From Bacillota bacterium (lineage in GTDB: Bacteria > Bacillota > UBA4882 > UBA8346), in the NCBI GenBank assembly GCA_003501335.1, contig DNPQ01000529.1, positions 1 to 11,557 on the forward strand: DNA of 11,557 bases, written 5' to 3'. Within the stretch, counting starts at the first letter, position 1; each line of letters begins with the position of its first letter. The notes under the pieces are model-generated. The model was not told the origin of the DNA, made no database searches, and saw only the letters and a program-made list of their open reading frames with translations. A program made the position numbers and the translations under genes. Positions 1 through 6,149 of this stretch are shown one piece after another.

Positions 1-620
1 ATCGGGGCGGCTTCGATTAACGATGAATCGACCGGTGCTATTTTTTCAAGTGCCTGAATGATTCCCTGACTGATGATAGTGGCCATTTTCATAACCATGC
101 TCAGTCTGGTGTTTTGAAGCACCATATATTCCATAAAACCGCCGACATTGACGATGCCGATGACTTGAAGATCACCCACAGCAGGCAGGGTCTTGTTAAC
201 CCCGGTCCCTGGCTGCAAAGAGCCCTCTTTAATACTGATAAAACCAACACTTTCAGTCCGCCCCAGGCAGGCATCAATGGCCAGAATAAAGGGGTTTTTG
301 TGGTTATGCTGGATGGTTTCAATGGTTTCTTGCAAATTAACGGCATGAACCGGTTGATCAAGTGTTCCATATACTTTATAGGGTTGCAGGTTGGCATTTT
401 CAAGTTTAGAACCGATTAGAGGTCCCAAGCAATCACCGGTGGAGCGATCGGTACCGATGCAAAGAATAATCAGGGGAGCCAAAGGATCATATAACTTGGA
501 TAAAAAGTAGCCCAGATTGTTTTGAAATATAATTTCGGCTGCAGGATGATCAATATGAACGCGGTTATTGGTTTCCAAAGACGGGCCGAGAGTTTCTGTT
601 TTGGGTATGGATTTCCACAC
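1..620 (-). CDS. yyaC: Sporulation protein YyaC (putative spore protease family, DUF1256), 3' end outside window
   Basis: Reading the minus strand from a GTG at 620 gives 206 open codons running off the left edge. B. subtilis YyaC is about this long, so only the last few residues are probably missing. Visible motifs are CIGTDRSTGDCLGPL (residues 54-68), AIDACLGR (114-121) and a VGDLQVIGIVNVGGF stretch (147-162), which are the family signature. The family has a fold like hydrogenase maturation proteases; it is conserved in endospore formers, but its substrate and exact activity are not established as far as I know. There is no signal peptide or membrane segment, so a cytosolic protein is expected. 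The GTG start is supported by AAGGAGG at 630-636, nine bases upstream, and no better in-frame start is seen. It is divergent from the glycosyltransferase gene. Identification is from recognised sequence; the role is from family knowledge. Confidence 0.93.
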   Translation of the reverse strand, partial: MWKSIPKTETLGPSLETNNRVHIDHPAAEIIFQNNLGYFLSKLYDPLAPLIILCIGTDRSTGDCLGPLIGSKLENANLQPYKVYGTLDQPVHAVNLQETIETIQHNHKNPFILAIDACLGRTESVGFISIKEGSLQPGTGVNKTLPAVGDLQVIGIVNVGGFMEYMVLQNTRLSMVMKMATIISQGIIQALEKIAPVDSSLIEAAP

Positions 621-635
621 GAATAAATGCCTCCT

Positions 636-665
636 TAATACTTTGTCAAATACAACTTAGTATTA
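636..665 (-). repeat. Inverted repeat between yyaC promoter and ribosome binding site
   Basis: TAATACT (636-642) and AGTATTA (659-665) are perfect 7-bp inverted arms separated by 16 bp. Within the spacer TTGT/ACAA can also pair. One arm abuts the ribosome binding site of yyaC and the other touches the -10 box. It could be an operator, or if the transcript starts far enough upstream a leader hairpin. It may also be chance in AT-rich DNA. Confidence 0.3.
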
Positions 666-693
666 GCCTATGTGCAGGAGGCTGGAAATATTC
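665..693 (-). promoter_or_regulatory. Sigma-E-like sporulation promoter for yyaC
   Basis: On the minus strand GAATATT (687-693) matches the sigma-E -35 consensus KMATATT at every position. After 14 bases comes CATAGGCT (665-672), matching six of eight positions of the -10 consensus CATACAHT. The predicted start near 657-659 would leave a leader of about 37 nt before the GTG at 620. Sigma-E control means mother-cell expression. B. subtilis yyaC is, from memory, assigned to the forespore factor sigma-F, and a good sigma-F -10 (GGNNANHNT) is not found here; the closest candidate misses its last base. The assignment is an inference from consensus only. Confidence 0.5.
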
Positions 694-816
694 ATCAAAG
701 TAGGTAGTATCCCCAATTTTTTCACTGGGCCTGGGCTCGACGAGAGAATTGATGGTAGGTAATTTTTCTTAAGAATGTTTTGGACAGGAATAAAATCATT
801 ATGAATTTAAAATACT

Positions 817-874
817 GAGAAAGGAAACTAAACGACGAACGGCTGAAGCCGGTGGTATTTCTCCCAGTTTAGTT
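817..874 (+). promoter_or_regulatory. Possible structured 5' leader (pseudoknot-like) upstream of the glycosyltransferase
   Basis: Three sets of complementary segments occur in 58 bases. GAGAAA (817-822) pairs with TTTCTC (858-863). AACTAAAC (826-833) pairs perfectly with GTTTAGTT (867-874). CGGC (840-843) and GCCG (848-851) close a TGAA tetraloop. The first two stems interleave, so together they would form an H-type pseudoknot with the small hairpin in its long loop; otherwise they are mutually exclusive alternatives. I do not recognise a known riboswitch class. No convincing sigma-A promoter is visible upstream, although a weak TAAAAT lies at 808-813. The divergent gap 621-906 also contains a 10-bp palindrome, TTCTTAAGAA, at 766-775; I see no gene in it. 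Confidence 0.4.
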
Positions 875-886
875 CTATATTCGGAT

Positions 887-901
887 CAGGGAGGAGCCCT
901 G
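887..901 (+). promoter_or_regulatory. Ribosome binding site in a hairpin loop, before the glycosyltransferase
   Basis: CAGGG (887-891) and CCCTG (897-901) form a perfect 5-bp GC-rich stem whose five-base loop is AGGAG (892-896), the Shine-Dalgarno core. The loop ends ten bases before the TTG start at 907, which supports that start. Displaying or hiding the site in a hairpin could tune translation of the cluster. Confidence 0.5.
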
Positions 902-906
902 CGGCC

Positions 907-1959
907 TTGAAAGATTTTCAACAATTGGTGGTCCTTTGTTTAAGTCCCTTAGGGGATACGATTTTTGCAACACCGGCAATTCGAGCTTTGCGGAAAGAAT
1001 TTCCCAGGGCTCGAATTGTTATTTTAGCGACCCCGGTCGCCGCGCAAGTTTTAAAACATAATCCCTGGGGTCTTGAAATTAAAATTGTCAGGGAAAAATG
1101 GGATTTAGTAAAAATGCTGTCTCAAATCCGCAAAGAAAAATTTGATATGGCAATTAGTTTATCGCAACTGGGAGGCTTTTTTACCCGGTTTTGCGGGACT
1201 CCCATCTGGAGCGATTTTATCCGGGTGCATGCCACTTTTTCTTTCCAAGAGGAACGTTCGGTGGTTCAGATGTGCCAGGATGTTTTACGGAATATTCATA
1301 TTCCATGTGATGAACATCAAACGGGATTTTTTTATGATGAGCAAGCAGAGCAGGGGATTGAACTTTTTTTGAGCGGTTCAGCCTACCGGAGTGACCGGAA
1401 AGTAATCTCCATCCACGCCGGCGGGCACTATTTTGTGCGAAAACGCTGGCCGCTGGCAAATTTTATTGAAATTATCCGACATTTTATCGATGACTTGGGG
1501 ATTCAGATTATTTTAGTCGGTGGACAGGAAGATGTGGAAGATGCTCTAATCATTCAATCACTCGTTCCTGAAGTCATATCCGCAGTGGGTTTGCTTAAAC
1601 TGGGGGAAACGGCCGCGCTTTTAAAAAAGACCAGCCTTTTTATAGGAAACGATTCCGGGCCTTTACATATGGCTGCAGCGCTTCAGGTTCCGACTATTGG
1701 GCTTTTTGGGCCTACTTCACCGGCTCAATTTTATCCTTATCGTTCTCCCAGGCATACCATGATCTATAAAAGACTGTCTTGTAGTCCTTGTTACAGGTTT
1801 GGCGGGGGGATTTGGCAATATGTGCCCCGCTGCAGTAAAGCCTATTGTATGCAAGCCATCACAGTTCAGGAAGTGAGAAATCAGGTCCTGAAAATTCTTT
1901 CCTGTGGAGATGGAGATCAGAGGGGGTGGCTCTATGCAGGAAGGACGCAAAGTCGGTAA
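907..1959 (+). CDS. Glycosyltransferase family 9 (heptosyltransferase-like) protein
   Basis: 350 residues, the usual size for GT9 enzymes, which transfer a sugar (in Gram-negatives, heptose from ADP-heptose) onto an envelope glycan. The N-terminal Rossmann half starts with LSPLGDTIFATPAIRALRKEF (12-32); the C-terminal half contains KRWP (179-182) and the donor-binding stretch GNDSGPLHMAAAL followed by GLFGPT (247-270). A four-cysteine tail pattern (C292, C295, C309, C314) is often present in this family. No signal peptide or transmembrane segment is seen, so it should work at the cytoplasmic face. The start is TTG with AGGAG upstream. The gene overlaps the next by about 26 bases, implying translational coupling with a membrane flippase-type protein. 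Whether the acceptor is LPS, an S-layer or spore glycan, or another polymer cannot be told from sequence; the name heptosyltransferase denotes family only. Confidence 0.9.
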   Translation: MKDFQQLVVLCLSPLGDTIFATPAIRALRKEFPRARIVILATPVAAQVLKHNPWGLEIKIVREKWDLVKMLSQIRKEKFDMAISLSQLGGFFTRFCGTPIWSDFIRVHATFSFQEERSVVQMCQDVLRNIHIPCDEHQTGFFYDEQAEQGIELFLSGSAYRSDRKVISIHAGGHYFVRKRWPLANFIEIIRHFIDDLGIQIILVGGQEDVEDALIIQSLVPEVISAVGLLKLGETAALLKKTSLFIGNDSGPLHMAAALQVPTIGLFGPTSPAQFYPYRSPRHTMIYKRLSCSPCYRFGGGIWQYVPRCSKAYCMQAITVQEVRNQVLKILSCGDGDQRGWLYAGRTQSR

Positions 1960-2938
1960 AGGTATTTGGTATGCGCTCATCTTTAGTCTGGTTAGTTTTT
2001 ATTTGATTTTTCAGGTTGTCGTGAAAATATCCTTCCGTCAGAGTTTTCAGAAGATTAATTGGTTTTTTATCGTACTCGGGTTTGGCGTTCTTTTTTTGAT
2101 GTGGCTGGCGAAAGCGCTTCGAATGTACAGTGTGGGAAAGGGAATGGGGATCCCGATTCCTTTTGGGTTTTATTTGCAACTTTATTTGGCAACCTGCTTT
2201 ATTTCTCATGTTACTCCGTTTAATGCAGGGGGCACCCCCTTACAAATTTATCTGCTCCATAAAAAAGGGATTGCCGTAGGCCGGGCAACTGCTTTGACTG
2301 TAGTTGATTTGGGTTTGAACACTTTGATGTTTTTTATTTTAATTCCAGTGGCTGTGGGAGTCAGTTTTCATTCTTCCCACCTGGCTCATTCCTTTCAATT
2401 TCAGGCAATGCTTCCCGGGATTTTAATTGTCCTGGTAGGGATTGCTGTCATCTGGATCCTGTTTTATTACACGAAACTCGGGCCGAAATTAATGCGGAGT
2501 CCTTTGATCATGAGGTTCAAAACTTATTTGCGGCGCAAGGGTTGGATTCAGCATTTTAAACATGAATGGGAGCGGTTTCAAGAAGGTTGGCTCAGCTTGT
2601 TTCATCATCATCCGAAGCGGCTTTGGCTAGCTATCACGGCCACGATTTTATATTGGTTTTTTTATTTGCTGCTAGCCCCCTTGATATTTTGGGCGATGGG
2701 ACGGATGGTTTCTTTTTTTGAATTGATCGGCCTGCAATTGTTATTCAATTTTGCGCAGGTCTTTATACCGACTCCCGGAGGAAGTGGAGGCTCCGAACTT
2801 CTATTGGTTTATATATTTAAAAATATTTTGGGAGTGAGCCGGGCGGGGACTTTTGTTTTACTATGGAAAAGTTATACTTTTTTTAGTACACTGATAGTGG
2901 GAAGTTTTTATTTTTGGAAGTTGACTAAAAGAGAGTAG
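1934..2938 (+). CDS. UPF0104 / lysylphosphatidylglycerol synthase TM-region (MprF flippase-like) membrane protein
   Basis: A 334-residue polytopic membrane protein with about eight hydrophobic segments (roughly 11-30, 43-62, 77-96, 120-143, 160-180, 229-257, 262-279 and 304-328). It carries the conserved family motifs HVTPFNAGGTPLQIYLL (92-108) and PTPGGSGGSE (279-288). This is the membrane half of MprF, which flips modified phospholipids; stand-alone versions lack the aminoacyl-transferase domain, as here, and their substrates are mostly unknown. I chose ATG 1934, preceded by AGGGGGTG (1921-1928), over an in-frame ATG at 1904 that has a poorly placed site. It overlaps the glycosyltransferase by 26 bases, so both are probably one operon, and a role in presenting a lipid or lipid-linked glycan on the membrane is a reasonable inference. 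The pattern is clear for the family; the function is inferred. Confidence 0.88.
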   Translation: MQEGRKVGKGIWYALIFSLVSFYLIFQVVVKISFRQSFQKINWFFIVLGFGVLFLMWLAKALRMYSVGKGMGIPIPFGFYLQLYLATCFISHVTPFNAGGTPLQIYLLHKKGIAVGRATALTVVDLGLNTLMFFILIPVAVGVSFHSSHLAHSFQFQAMLPGILIVLVGIAVIWILFYYTKLGPKLMRSPLIMRFKTYLRRKGWIQHFKHEWERFQEGWLSLFHHHPKRLWLAITATILYWFFYLLLAPLIFWAMGRMVSFFELIGLQLLFNFAQVFIPTPGGSGGSELLLVYIFKNILGVSRAGTFVLLWKSYTFFSTLIVGSFYFWKLTKRE

Positions 2939-2989
2939 CTTCACCCGGTTTTAGTAGACTTTTGATGGGATATGGAAAGGAGTACGGGT

Positions 2990-3424
2990 ATGAATGATAA
3001 ACGGCTTCGGCGATCGGCCGGTAATAAAATCATCGGTGGACTATGCGGCGGTCTGGGAGATTATTTTAATATTGATCCAACCATCATCCGATTAATCTGG
3101 GTTGTGGCGACCTTTTGGATGGGATTTACTTCAGTGATTGCTTATTTTATCGGTCTTATTGTCGTTTCCATAACCGAGGATAAGAATGTTCCGGCAGCGG
3201 ATTCCCAACCGGTGAGGGAAGAGAAAGCGGAGAATCCCGAAGCAGGGGCGCGGATACCCTCCAGATTCAACATGATTTGGGGTTGGTTGATTATTGGAGT
3301 CGGCGTGATCATGCTGCTGCAAACTTTGGGTTTTTTTTCGAGGTTTAAAGAATATTTTTTCCCCGGGATACTGATTATCGCCGGGGTTTGGGTTCTAATA
3401 CGGGGTATGAAACGCCGTTTTTAA
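2990..3424 (+). CDS. PspC-domain membrane protein with LiaI/LiaF-like C-terminal segments
   Basis: A 144-residue protein. Residues 5-65 form a PspC domain: the cytoplasmic motif GNKIIGGLCGGLGDYFNIDP (11-30) leads into hydrophobic helices at about 34-61. A charged, Glu/Pro-rich linker (64-92) follows, then two further hydrophobic segments (about 96-113 and 123-138) of the type seen in LiaI/LiaF and DUF5668 proteins, and a KRRF end. PspC proteins sense or respond to membrane stress; the C-terminal pair resembles envelope-stress regulators of Bacillota. ATG 2990 is chosen because AAAGGAG lies at 2976-2982, whereas the in-frame ATG at 2972 precedes that site. It lies 51 bases after the flippase-like gene with no terminator between, so co-transcription is likely. 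The family call is firm; the signalling role here is inferred. Confidence 0.9.
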   Translation: MNDKRLRRSAGNKIIGGLCGGLGDYFNIDPTIIRLIWVVATFWMGFTSVIAYFIGLIVVSITEDKNVPAADSQPVREEKAENPEAGARIPSRFNMIWGWLIIGVGVIMLLQTLGFFSRFKEYFFPGILIIAGVWVLIRGMKRRF

Positions 3425-3473
3425 TTGGGCGATGATTAGGAATAATTTACGAAATTGATTATGAAAATCCTTC

Positions 3474-3496
3474 AACGCGTACACAATATTTGCGTT
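3474..3496 (+). repeat. Short inverted repeat before the 691-residue protein's ribosome binding site
   Basis: AACGC (3474-3478) and GCGTT (3492-3496) are a perfect 5-bp inverted pair around a 13-base loop. The right arm runs straight into the AGGGGGA ribosome binding site (about 3497-3503). A leader hairpin is possible but short; chance cannot be excluded. Confidence 0.25.
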
Positions 3497-3509
3497 AGGG
3501 GGATTTTTT

Positions 3510-5585
3510 TTGGCATCTAATTTTCGGCAATGGTTCGGAGCCAATCCGGCTCCGAGAACGGCAATACGGAATTGGGTTTTGCCGTATTGGTATCAAAAAC
3601 AAATTGATCCGCGGAGCCCCGTTTATACATTCGGGGGTAATGACTTTCGAAATGGTTGTTTTCGTAATTGGACAACCATCCGATTGGGAAATTACAAAGC
3701 CCTGCTGAATATTGATCGCTTTGGAGTTATTTATATTCCCGAGCTTAGGATATCATTAGAACTTTGGGTGTACAGCGCTGATAATTTATATACCCCGGCC
3801 AATTTTAGTTGTATTTCTCAAGCAGGGGACCCGGAGGATGGTATCTTGACCGTCAGTCATTATGACACCGGCCGTTGCGTCCTTAGTATTTCACCGGAAC
3901 ATGACAGCCCGAAACGGATCTCTTGTAAAATAGGATTGATCGGCCGTCCGGAAGATGCATTAAAACAAAGCGCTGTTTATTTTGCAATCCGTCCTTATGA
4001 TTATAATGGCTTTTCCGCTATCTATCATCTTGAATACCGTGATCACTTCTTATGGGTGAATCATACTAAGATCCTTTTTTTGGAAAGTGAACTGAAACAT
4101 TGTTTTTTTACCGATGGACTTTATGGAGATGTTACCGAGTATTTACGGACGGCTGCGGGCAATACGAAGATGGTGACACCGGAAGGCATGGGGACCGGCT
4201 TAATTGGCTACTCGGGTCTTCCCGCCGAGCTGTTGGAAATGAAGATGTATTTCCCGGTTGCTAAAAAAATGATTTTTACCCAGAGGTATCCACTTAAAAT
4301 TCAAAAGTCTCTCGATGTTTCCGATTCTCTGAATCAGATTGAAAGTAAACCAACGCTTGACCAGCTATTGGCTTCCAATTTAAAATATCTGAAGGATTTG
4401 GATTGCCAATTTAATATCTATCAATTAATGGCCTTGAATCGTTTTTCCGATGGTTCTCAAAGCCGTTTCTATTTGAAAGAGTGTTTAAAAAAAATAGTCT
4501 GGGACGGTTCGTTACGAGTGCGATGTTTAAGTCCGGAACAATTGATTTGGGGTATAGGTGATTATTATCAATTGATGAGGGATCAAGAATTGGTTGAAAA
4601 AAACTGGTCGCTCATAAAAAGGATGGGCTATGCGGTTTGGCATCAAAAAGTAAAACCATTGCTTTGCATGAGCAATCAGCGGGATATTTTTACGAATCAA
4701 GATGGTTTTTATGAGAAGCTTTTTTGGCTTAGCGGAGCCCTTACGACATTAGAGCAGCTAGCCCAAATTGTAGGGGATAGCCAGGAAAATCTCAATTATA
4801 AGGAACAAAACCGGATATTAAACGCCAGGCTTTTCCGGTATTTGACCCATTGGGCGGGGTCTGCGGGAGCCCGGGCAGTTCCTCTCCGGCGTCAGGGTGG
4901 TTATGGGGCGGCCGTTATCGACAATTTGGCGGCTTCTTATCCTTTGCAATACTGGAAGCCTGGCAATAGTTACATTCATGAATCACTCCAGTTCATCTTC
5001 GCGCACTATTTCTATGAGGGAGGTATATTTTCCCCCTTTGATTTTCAGGGGATCGATCTCGCGCGCAGTGCCAGGTTCGGGCAAGTTTTGATCCGGGAAG
5101 GCTACGATTGTACAAAGGTTTTAAAGCTTCTTTTAGCAGCTGCGGGAGACATAGGCAGTTTACCGGACCGGATTCATCCCTTAACCCTGAAGGGGATTGG
5201 AGAAAACGGGCATGATCCGGAAGTGATATATCAGGTATTGTTGCTGATTCGAAATATTTTTGTACTTGAGGAAGATCAAATTTTAGAATTATTACCGGGA
5301 TTGTGGATGAGTCAATTTTGGGAACAACCCCAAATACGGCTCAACCATTTGAATACTTATTTCGGAGAGATAAGTTGCAAGTGCCAAAGGATAGGGGATC
5401 AAATTCAAATCGATTTTTGGCCTCATTATCGTTTCAAACCTGAAAAGGTCCGTCTTCGCTTCCATCCTTCTTTTACGCCTGTTTTTGTGGATGCCGGGTT
5501 TCGTTTAGAAGGTTCGGTCCTGGAAATAGATCCCGATTTTCACAAACTGCGCTTAAAAAAACGAATCTCTGTAGGCTTGTCTTGA
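3510..5585 (+). CDS. Uncharacterised protein, possible six-hairpin (alpha/alpha barrel) glycosidase-like
   Basis: 691 residues, no signal peptide or transmembrane segment, so probably cytosolic. Residues about 1-260 look beta-rich and include a RPYDYNGFSAIYHLEY stretch (161-176) that resembles N-terminal sandwich domains of glycosidase-like proteins. Residues about 285-600 are helical with repeated aromatic-rich turns (a Trp/Tyr pattern near 346-378, a QDGFYEKLFWLSGAL stretch at 397-411, and PLQYWKPGNSYIHESLQF at 478-495), consistent with an alpha/alpha six-hairpin barrel. Residues about 610-690 again look like a beta sandwich. This three-part order is that of GH15/GH65/GH94-type enzymes, but I cannot assign a family or catalytic acids. 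The start is TTG, with AGGGGGA upstream. It follows the envelope genes, 85 bases after the PspC gene, and may act on a glycan or storage sugar; that is inference. Its stop codon overlaps the promoter of the next gene. Confidence 0.8.
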   Translation: MASNFRQWFGANPAPRTAIRNWVLPYWYQKQIDPRSPVYTFGGNDFRNGCFRNWTTIRLGNYKALLNIDRFGVIYIPELRISLELWVYSADNLYTPANFSCISQAGDPEDGILTVSHYDTGRCVLSISPEHDSPKRISCKIGLIGRPEDALKQSAVYFAIRPYDYNGFSAIYHLEYRDHFLWVNHTKILFLESELKHCFFTDGLYGDVTEYLRTAAGNTKMVTPEGMGTGLIGYSGLPAELLEMKMYFPVAKKMIFTQRYPLKIQKSLDVSDSLNQIESKPTLDQLLASNLKYLKDLDCQFNIYQLMALNRFSDGSQSRFYLKECLKKIVWDGSLRVRCLSPEQLIWGIGDYYQLMRDQELVEKNWSLIKRMGYAVWHQKVKPLLCMSNQRDIFTNQDGFYEKLFWLSGALTTLEQLAQIVGDSQENLNYKEQNRILNARLFRYLTHWAGSAGARAVPLRRQGGYGAAVIDNLAASYPLQYWKPGNSYIHESLQFIFAHYFYEGGIFSPFDFQGIDLARSARFGQVLIREGYDCTKVLKLLLAAAGDIGSLPDRIHPLTLKGIGENGHDPEVIYQVLLLIRNIFVLEEDQILELLPGLWMSQFWEQPQIRLNHLNTYFGEISCKCQRIGDQIQIDFWPHYRFKPEKVRLRFHPSFTPVFVDAGFRLEGSVLEIDPDFHKLRLKKRISVGLS

Positions 5586-5611
5586 CAACACTTTTTAGTA
5601 TACGTTATAAT
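5582..5611 (+). promoter_or_regulatory. Near-perfect sigma-A promoter for the S1-domain gene
   Basis: TTGACA (5582-5587) and TATAAT (5606-5611) are both exact consensus hexamers, separated by 18 bases. A second TATAAT follows at 5611-5616. The TGA stop of the preceding gene (5583-5585) lies inside the -35 box. Transcription should start near 5618, giving a leader of about 45 nt. This implies strong vegetative expression independent of the upstream operon. Confidence 0.85.
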
Positions 5612-5623
5612 ATAATATGTTAA

Positions 5624-5637
5624 TGGCCATTAGGCCA
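5624..5637 (+). repeat. Small palindrome just after the S1-gene transcription start
   Basis: TGGCC (5624-5628) and GGCCA (5633-5637) are perfect 5-bp arms with an ATTA loop. It lies in the first bases of the predicted transcript, before the GAGGAGG site at 5644-5650. It could be an operator or a 5'-end stabilising hairpin; no factor can be named. Confidence 0.4.
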
Positions 5638-5662
5638 ATTACAGAGGAGGAATTGTGGGAGT

Positions 5663-6055
5663 ATGGCGTTAGAGGTTGGCCAGATCATCGAAGGTAAGGT
5701 TACAGGCATTACAAATTTTGGAGCATTTATTGAACTCTCCACCGGGCAAACTGGTTTGGTTCATATTTCTGAAGTAGCCGATGAGTATGTGAAAGATGTA
5801 AATCAATTTTTAAAACAGAATGATCTGGTTAAAGTGAAGGTTTTGAACCTCGACAAAGGCAAAATCGGCCTTTCGATCAGACAGGCGCAGCCCCATTCTG
5901 AACAACGTCGCCAAGCACCACCCCAGAATAAACAGACGTTTGAAGATAAATTGGCTAAATTTATGAAAGATTCAGATGAACGCCAAACCGACTTACGGAA
6001 AAACACCGATGCCAAACGAGGCGGTCGTGGTGGCGGTCGGGCTCCGAGTATGTAA
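5663..6055 (+). CDS. S1 RNA-binding domain protein (YabR/YugI type)
   Basis: 130 residues. Residues 3-75 form one complete S1 OB-fold domain, with GKVTGITNFGAFIEL (12-26), GLVHISEVADEYVKDV (31-46) and KGKIGLSIRQ (65-74), very close to the B. subtilis YabR/YugI (general stress protein 13) group. The tail (76-130) is low-complexity and charged, rich in Gln, Arg and Lys, and ends in an RGG-like KRGGRGGGR (118-126). Such proteins bind RNA and are reported to associate with ribosomes; the precise role is not settled. GAGGAGG at 5644-5650 precedes ATG 5663 with a rather long 12-base gap. It has its own sigma-A promoter and its own terminator, so it is a single-gene transcript. In many Bacillota yabR sits beside divIC; that neighbourhood is absent here, so orthology is not asserted. 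Confidence 0.92.
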   Translation: MALEVGQIIEGKVTGITNFGAFIELSTGQTGLVHISEVADEYVKDVNQFLKQNDLVKVKVLNLDKGKIGLSIRQAQPHSEQRRQAPPQNKQTFEDKLAKFMKDSDERQTDLRKNTDAKRGGRGGGRAPSM

Positions 6056-6067
6056 TCTATTAGTTAT

Positions 6068-6080
6068 GATAAAATTTATC
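6068..6080. repeat. 13-bp perfect palindrome before the terminator
   Basis: GATAAAATTTATC reads as 6-bp arms around one central base. It sits 12 bases after the S1-gene stop and directly abuts the terminator stem. In RNA a one-base loop cannot form as such, so an operator for the downstream gene or chance AT-rich symmetry are the options. Confidence 0.3.
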
Positions 6081-6102
6081 CCGGCTCTATGCCGGTTTTT
6101 TT
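6081..6102 (+). terminator. Rho-independent terminator of the S1-domain gene
   Basis: CCGGC (6081-6085) and GCCGG (6091-6095) form a perfect GC stem around a TCTAT loop, followed by seven T (6096-6102). It lies 25 bases past the stop codon and separates the S1 gene from the secreted-protein gene downstream. Confidence 0.88.
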
Positions 6103-6149
6103 ATATTTGGGAATAATATATGCGCACGGGCGTGAGGGGAGGAACCGAT

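Noticed and set aside
101..419. Open frames on both strands across this stretch
   Set aside because: The conserved YyaC reading frame, open from 620 to the window edge, explains this DNA; the others have no recognisable protein features.
644..649. Exact TTGACA on the minus strand upstream of yyaC
   Set aside because: A matching -10 would fall on the ribosome binding site and start codon, leaving no usable leader; the sigma-E-like pair upstream fits better.
817..901. A known riboswitch (cyclic-di-GMP, fluoride, ZTP, THF, preQ1 classes considered)
   Set aside because: None of the conserved cores I remember for these classes fits; only generic pairing is visible.
907..1959. Naming this gene an LPS heptosyltransferase (waaC/waaF)
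   Set aside because: GT9 membership is clear, but donor and acceptor cannot be read from the sequence, and no LPS gene is in the window.
3510..5585. Glucoamylase, trehalose phosphorylase or cellobiose phosphorylase
   Set aside because: The overall architecture is similar, but no family-specific motif or catalytic pair could be identified.
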